DNA of 34,841 nucleotides. It comes from AC-32 sp036265535. Its GTDB lineage: Bacteria; Actinomycetota; Thermoleophilia; Gaiellales; Gaiellaceae. Below are positions 30,296-34,841 of the stretch, one piece after another. The first letter of the stretch is position 1; each line of letters opens with the position of its first letter. Below the pieces are notes generated by a model. It saw nothing but the letters and a program-made list of their open reading frames with translations, did no database searches and was not told where the DNA came from. A program made the translations under genes and the position numbers. The stretch lies in the NCBI GenBank assembly GCA_036265535.1, contig DATAOV010000130.1:1-34841 (forward strand). Reading direction: 5' to 3'.

Positions 30296-33241
30296 GTGCC
30301 TCTGAGCCTGCTCGCAGGGCCTGCCAACGCGGGGAAGGTCGCGCTCCTGCTCGAGCGGTACCTGGGCGCGCTCAGCGAGGATCCGATCCTGATCGTGCCG
30401 AACCGGCCGGATGTCGACCGGGCCGAACGTGAGCTGCTGAAGCAGACAGGGGCGCTCGTCGGAGGCTCCATCGGCACCTTCGACGACCTCTTCGAGCGGA
30501 TCGCCAGAGGCAACGGCGCCCACCGTCCCGTGGTCACCGAGGGGCAGCGGGCGCTGCTGCTCCGCCGCGTCGTCGCAAGTGTCACCAAGGCGCACAGCGG
30601 GGCGCTCGGGCCATCGGCGCGCTTCGGCGGCTTCGCCGACGCGCTCGGTGCAACCGTGGCGGAGCTCGAATCCGCGTTGCTGGAGCCCGGAGAGCTCGGA
30701 GGCGACCTGGGCGAGCTCTACAGCGCGTACCGCGCGGAGCTCGACCGGCTCGGTCTCTGGGACCGCGAGCTCGAGCGGCGCCACGCCGCGGAGCGCGCCG
30801 GCGGCGATCTCGCCGCCTGGAGCCCCCGCCCGGTCTTCGCCTACGGTTTCGAAGACCTGACCGGCGCGGAGTGGGCGCTGCTCGAGGCGCTCGCCGCACG
30901 GGCGGATGTGACGGTTTCGCTCCCCTACGAGCCCGGCCGCGATGCCTTCGCGTCGCTTTCGCGCACCTCCGACGACCTGAACGCGCTCGCGACGACGCGC
31001 CAGGAACTGCCACCGAACTCGAGCGCGCGGACTGCGGCGCTCGCCTTTCTCGAGCGCGGCCTCTTCCGTGCATCTGGGGCGCGCAGCGTAGGCCCGGAGC
31101 TCGACGGCTCGATCCGATTTCTCGAGGGCGCCGGCCTGCGAGGAACGCTCGAGCTCGTCGCCGAGGAGGTGCTCGCGCTCGTGCGAGGCGGAACGGATCC
31201 CGGCGAGATCGCGATTGTCTGCCCCTCCCTCGACCGCTGGCGCGCTCCTCTCGACACCGCGTTCACGACCCTCTGCGTGCCCTACGCGCTCGAGGGCCGC
31301 CTGCGCCTGGGCCAGACCCCGTTCGGTCAGGCGCTGCTCGCTCTGCTCCGCTACGCCTGGCTCGAGGGCGAGCGACGCGACCTGTTCGCATTCCTGCGCT
31401 CCCCGTACTCGGGGCTCTCGCGCGCACACGTCGACTTCCTCGAGGGGCGTCTGCGCGGCCGTGGCGTGACTGTCGCCGCTCGGGTCGAGGAGGAGATCGG
31501 GAAGCTCCGAGGCCAGCCGCTGCCGCACCTCGACGCAGTCCGCTCCGCCGCCGACCCGCTCGCGGCAGTCGACCAGCTCGCGCGCGCGATGATCCGTTGC
31601 GCCCACGGCGTAGAGTCGCCGCCCACGGGGGAGGCCGCTCGGCTCGACCTGCGGGCTCGCGAACGGGCGCAGAGGCTCGTCACCGAGCTCGAGGGCTGGC
31701 GCGATCTCGGCGGCGAGATGACGCGGGACGAGGTGGTGGGCCTGCTCGACGACGCGCCGGTCCGGCTCGCGAGCGCGGGGGAGGCCGGCCGGGTGGCCGT
31801 GCTCGATCTCCTGCGGGCGCGCACTCGTCGGTTCGAGGTCGTCTTCGTGCTCGGCCTGGAGGAGGGCCGCCTGCCCCGCCGCACCCTCGAGTCGCCGTTC
31901 CTCGACGAGGAGCAGAAGGCCGAACTGGAACGCTCGTCTCGCGCCGGGCGGCTCCTCCGCACCGACCCGGTCTCGCGCGACCGCTACCTCTTCTACACGG
32001 CCTGCACGCGCCCCACGCGGCGGCTCTACCTGGTCCGCGAGGCCGCGAGCGACGAGGGGTCGCCGCGTGAGCCCAGCCCGTTCTGGGACGAGGCCCGCGG
32101 GCTCTTCGCCCCGGACGAGACCGAGCGCTGGACCCGGCGACGGCCGCTTGCGGCGCTGACCTGGCCGCTGGAGACGGCGCCGAGCGAGCGGGAGCGGCTG
32201 CGCGCCCTGGCAGCCCTCGCGTCATCCGAGCGCGGCGCGGCGAGCTCCTTGGCCCGCACGAACGGCTGGGAGCGACGGCTCGAGCGCGCGCTTCGCGCCT
32301 TCGACCGGCCGACCCAACTGACGCACCCGCGGGTGCTGGAGGAGCTGCGCCAGAAGGGGTGCTTCTCGGTCACGGACCTCGAGCGCTTCGCCGACTGCTC
32401 GTCGATGTGGCTCTTCGAGCGCGTCGTCTCGCCGCGCAGCATCGACGCGGAGGTCGACGCGCGCCTGCGCGGGACCGTCGCCCACCAGGCCCTGTTCTCG
32501 TTCTTCAAGGGCCTGCCGAAGCGCACCGGAGCGGAGCGCGTGCAGCCGGACAACCTCGAGCAGGCTCTCGAGTTCCTGCGCGAGTGTCTGGCCGAGGCGA
32601 TCCAGGCCCACGTGCGCGTCGACGTCCCGGAGCTGGAGCGAAGCGAGCTCGAGCAGAGCCTCGCCCGCGACCTCGAAGAGCTCGTCCGCCGCGAGGCCGA
32701 GTCGGAGTCGCCGCTCGTCCCGAACCGCTTCGAGGTCTCGTTCGGCTCGGAGCGCTCGGCCCCCGAGCTCCAGCGCGGGCTCGACCTCGGCGGCTTCACC
32801 GTCTCCGGGAAGATCGACCGGATCGACCGCGACCCGTTCGGGGCCCGTGGGATGGTCGTCGACTACAAGTCGGGCAAGACGGCGCATTCGGCGGCGGAGA
32901 TCGAGCGTGCCCGGCTCCTCCAGATCCCGCTCTACATGCTCGTGCTGCGCGACCTGGTCGGAATCGAGCCGCTCGGCGGCGTCTACCGCGCGCTCGCGGG
33001 CGACGGCAGGGCCCGCGGGCTCCTGCGGGCCGACCTGCGCGAGGACGGCGTGCCCGGCTTCCAGAAGAACGACTACCTCGACGAGGACGCCTTCTGGGGG
33101 CAGGTCGAGCAAGCCCAGGAGCGGGCCCGCACCGCCGTGGCTCGAATCCGCGAGGGCGACGTCCGGCACGACCCGAAAGGCGGGTTCCCGTGTCCGGCGT
33201 GGTGCAGCCTCTGGACGATGTGCCGGGTGAAGCGATCGTGA
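30296..33241 (+). CDS. AddB-like helicase/exonuclease subunit with PD-(D/E)XK nuclease
   Basis: A 981-aa protein of the AddB/RecC-type family that processes double-strand breaks with an AddA helicase. The N-terminus VPLSLLAGPANAGKVALLLE has a Walker-A-like loop. RFEVVFVLGLEEGRLPRR and the CTRPTRRLYLVR segment are typical of the degenerate helicase core. The C-terminal nuclease has GTVAHQALFSFF, D841 in GKIDRID, D856 and K858 in VVDYKSGK, and Q in LLQIPLYML. Cysteines C701, C966, C970 and C976 fit the iron-sulfur staple of AddB nucleases. The GTG at 30296 sits six bases after TAGGAT. Its stop overlaps the next gene (GTGA). Confidence 0.88.
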   Translation: MPLSLLAGPANAGKVALLLERYLGALSEDPILIVPNRPDVDRAERELLKQTGALVGGSIGTFDDLFERIARGNGAHRPVVTEGQRALLLRRVVASVTKAHSGALGPSARFGGFADALGATVAELESALLEPGELGGDLGELYSAYRAELDRLGLWDRELERRHAAERAGGDLAAWSPRPVFAYGFEDLTGAEWALLEALAARADVTVSLPYEPGRDAFASLSRTSDDLNALATTRQELPPNSSARTAALAFLERGLFRASGARSVGPELDGSIRFLEGAGLRGTLELVAEEVLALVRGGTDPGEIAIVCPSLDRWRAPLDTAFTTLCVPYALEGRLRLGQTPFGQALLALLRYAWLEGERRDLFAFLRSPYSGLSRAHVDFLEGRLRGRGVTVAARVEEEIGKLRGQPLPHLDAVRSAADPLAAVDQLARAMIRCAHGVESPPTGEAARLDLRARERAQRLVTELEGWRDLGGEMTRDEVVGLLDDAPVRLASAGEAGRVAVLDLLRARTRRFEVVFVLGLEEGRLPRRTLESPFLDEEQKAELERSSRAGRLLRTDPVSRDRYLFYTACTRPTRRLYLVREAASDEGSPREPSPFWDEARGLFAPDETERWTRRRPLAALTWPLETAPSERERLRALAALASSERGAASSLARTNGWERRLERALRAFDRPTQLTHPRVLEELRQKGCFSVTDLERFADCSSMWLFERVVSPRSIDAEVDARLRGTVAHQALFSFFKGLPKRTGAERVQPDNLEQALEFLRECLAEAIQAHVRVDVPELERSELEQSLARDLEELVRREAESESPLVPNRFEVSFGSERSAPELQRGLDLGGFTVSGKIDRIDRDPFGARGMVVDYKSGKTAHSAAEIERARLLQIPLYMLVLRDLVGIEPLGGVYRALAGDGRARGLLRADLREDGVPGFQKNDYLDEDAFWGQVEQAQERARTAVARIREGDVRHDPKGGFPCPAWCSLWTMCRVKRS

Positions 33242-34841
33242 GCGCCGTCGAGGCCCCGAACCTCGAGCAGCTCCGGGCGATCGAGGAGCCCGGCGTCGTC
33301 TTCGTCTCGGCCGGGGCGGGAACCGGAAAGACCACCGTCATCGTCGAGCGCTTCTGCCGCGCCGTCTGCGAGCGCGGGCTCGACGTCGACTCGATCCTCG
33401 TCATCACGTACACCGAGCGGGCCGCCGGCGAGCTTCGCGGACGAATCCGGCGCCGGCTGCACGAGCTCGAGCGCCACGATCTCGCCCGTGAGCTCGATGC
33501 CGCCTGGATCTCGACTATCCACGGTTTCTGCCACCGGCTCCTGAAGGCCCATCCCTTTGCGGCCGGGATCGACCCACGGTTCCGCGTGCTCGACGACAGC
33601 CAGGGCCGGGTGCTCAGAGGCGAGGCCTTCCGTGAGGCGCTCGAGGAGTTCTGCTCGGGCGGAGACGAGGAACGGCTGCAGCTGCTCGCCTCGTACGGCG
33701 GTCGTCGGCTGCGTCGGATGCTGACCGGTGTGCACGAGACCCTGCGCTCCTCCGGCCTCGAGTTGCGGCTCGAGGCGCCGGAGGACCCGCAGCTCGAGGC
33801 GCGGATCGAGGAGCTTCGAGCCGCGGCCGAAGCGCTCGGGAGCGACCAGGCGGCGCAGGCCCTTCGGCTGCTCGAGCCTTCCCCGAGGCCGGAGAAGCTC
33901 CTCGACCTGATCGAGCTCCGCGACCGCGGCGAGGCCGCCGAGGCCTACGAGGAGGCGCGCCGCGCAGTCGAGGAAGCAGCCCTCGAGGCGCTGGCCGCGC
34001 GCGACCGCGGGCAGCTGCAGGAGCTCCTGCTCGCCTACGACGGCGCCTACCGGGCGGCCAAGGATCGCGAATCGGCCCTCGACTTCGAAGACCTGCAGCT
34101 GCTCGCGCGCGAACTCCTGCGGGCGAACGAGGAGATCCGCGAGCGCGAGAGCTGGCGCTTCCGCTCGATCATGGTGGACGAGTTCCAGGACACGAACCGT
34201 CTCCAGTGCGAACTCGTGGACCTCCTCGCGCGCGAGGATGCCGAGCTCTTCTTCGTCGGCGATGAGTTCCAGTCGATCTACCGCTTCCGCCACGCGGACG
34301 TCGAGGTCTTCCGCGAGCGGCGCGAGCAGGTCGGCGGCGTCCTGGCGCTGACGCAGAACTACCGCTCGCGGCCCGAGGTGCTCGAGGTGATCAACCACCT
34401 CTTCGCGGCCGACTTCGGCGACACCTTCCAGCCGCTCGATGCCGCCGGCCGCTTCGCCGACCCGGCTTTCGGGGCCGCGGTCGAGTTGCTCGTGACCGAC
34501 AAGGTGAGCTATGCCGAGACAGGCACGCACTGGCGCCAGGCCGAGGCTCGCCACATCGCGCGCCGAGTGCACGAGCTCGTCGAAGCGGGCGAGGCCACCC
34601 CGGGCGAGATCGTGCTCCTGTTCGCGGCGGGCACGGATGCGCGGCTCTACGAGGAGGAGCTCCGGGCGCTCGGCCTGCCGACCTTCCGTGCGACCGGGCG
34701 CGACTACTACCACCAGCAACAGGTTGTCGACCTGCTGGCCTACCTCCGGCTGCTCCACAACCGCTACGACGACGAGGCGCTCGTGACGGTGCTCGCCTCG
34801 CCGTTCGTGGGCGCCTCCAACGACGCGCTCGTCCTTCTCCG
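33238..34841 (+). CDS. AddA/UvrD-like ATP-dependent helicase, N-terminal part (cut by the right edge)
   Basis: About 534 codons are present and the frame is open to the window end. It begins VSAVEAPNLEQLRAIEEPGV with a Q-motif glutamine, then Walker A SAGAGTGKTT at 24-33. Motif Ia is VITYTERAAGELRGRI, motif Ic STIHGFCHRLL, motif II MVDEFQDTNRLQ, motif III FVGDEFQSIYRFRHAD, and motif IV QNYRSRPEVL. These define a superfamily 1A helicase of the UvrD/AddA type. Whether it has the C-terminal nuclease of AddA cannot be seen. The GTG at 33238 overlaps the AddB-like stop; GTG at 33190 is an in-frame alternative. The pair probably forms one recombination complex. Confidence 0.9.
   Translation, partial: MSAVEAPNLEQLRAIEEPGVVFVSAGAGTGKTTVIVERFCRAVCERGLDVDSILVITYTERAAGELRGRIRRRLHELERHDLARELDAAWISTIHGFCHRLLKAHPFAAGIDPRFRVLDDSQGRVLRGEAFREALEEFCSGGDEERLQLLASYGGRRLRRMLTGVHETLRSSGLELRLEAPEDPQLEARIEELRAAAEALGSDQAAQALRLLEPSPRPEKLLDLIELRDRGEAAEAYEEARRAVEEAALEALAARDRGQLQELLLAYDGAYRAAKDRESALDFEDLQLLARELLRANEEIRERESWRFRSIMVDEFQDTNRLQCELVDLLAREDAELFFVGDEFQSIYRFRHADVEVFRERREQVGGVLALTQNYRSRPEVLEVINHLFAADFGDTFQPLDAAGRFADPAFGAAVELLVTDKVSYAETGTHWRQAEARHIARRVHELVEAGEATPGEIVLLFAAGTDARLYEEELRALGLPTFRATGRDYYHQQQVVDLLAYLRLLHNRYDDEALVTVLASPFVGASNDALVLL

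Noticed and set aside
1..34841. CRISPR arrays, tRNA genes, insertion sequences, phage attachment sites
   Set aside because: I looked for direct repeats with regular spacers, cloverleaf-like segments, transposase motifs and terminal repeats and found none that hold up.

Overview
The window is very GC-rich, with GTG and TTG starts, tightly packed genes and many four-base gene overlaps. Gene content fits a deep-branching actinobacterium, possibly class Thermoleophilia: multi-domain cyclase/STAND regulators, a ParA-FtsZ pair, an Lhr-type helicase, Nei, topoisomerase IB and an AddAB-like pair. The class assignment is inference. Eight genes carry a TANNNT hexamer 6-8 nt before the start codon, which suggests leaderless transcription is common here.

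Layout. 1-440: the start of a probable HhH-GPD repair protein (cut by the left edge) and a decayed GMC oxidoreductase remnant with a frameshift. 441-8536: two large STAND proteins with degenerate cyclase domains flank a compact minus-strand operon (5648 to 3637). This operon is the highlight. In transcription order it encodes a 69-aa orphan protein, a haem-oxygenase-like di-iron oxidase, an 81-aa peptide built like a split-borosin precursor, and a tetrapyrrole-methylase-family enzyme that closely resembles borosin peptide-backbone N-methyltransferases. The operon has its own TTGACA-17-AATAGT promoter, and two of its junctions use the same TTGA stop/start overlap. It therefore looks like a RiPP pathway for a backbone N-methylated peptide with an added oxidative enzyme.

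8569-13345: a small P-loop kinase and an Lhr-family helicase diverge from a 22-bp gap in which their -10 elements overlap. 13425-15485: two secreted proteins of unknown function converge on a strong hairpin. 15541-18596: Nei, an unknown protein, a single-pass membrane protein and a 70-aa protein. 18945-22040: ParA, an FtsZ with a proline-rich N-terminal extension of about 120 residues, and an unknown protein. 22037-23641: a GT-C-like membrane protein. 23688-27197: an overlapping operon of gamma-glutamyltransferase, GNAT, DedA and a secreted phosphoesterase. 27252-29963: HD-GYP, an atypical isocitrate/isopropylmalate dehydrogenase relative, and topoisomerase IB. 30023-34841: a small zinc-ribbon protein, then an AddB-like nuclease overlapping an AddA/UvrD-like helicase that runs off the right edge.

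I saw no tRNA, rRNA, insertion sequence or CRISPR array.
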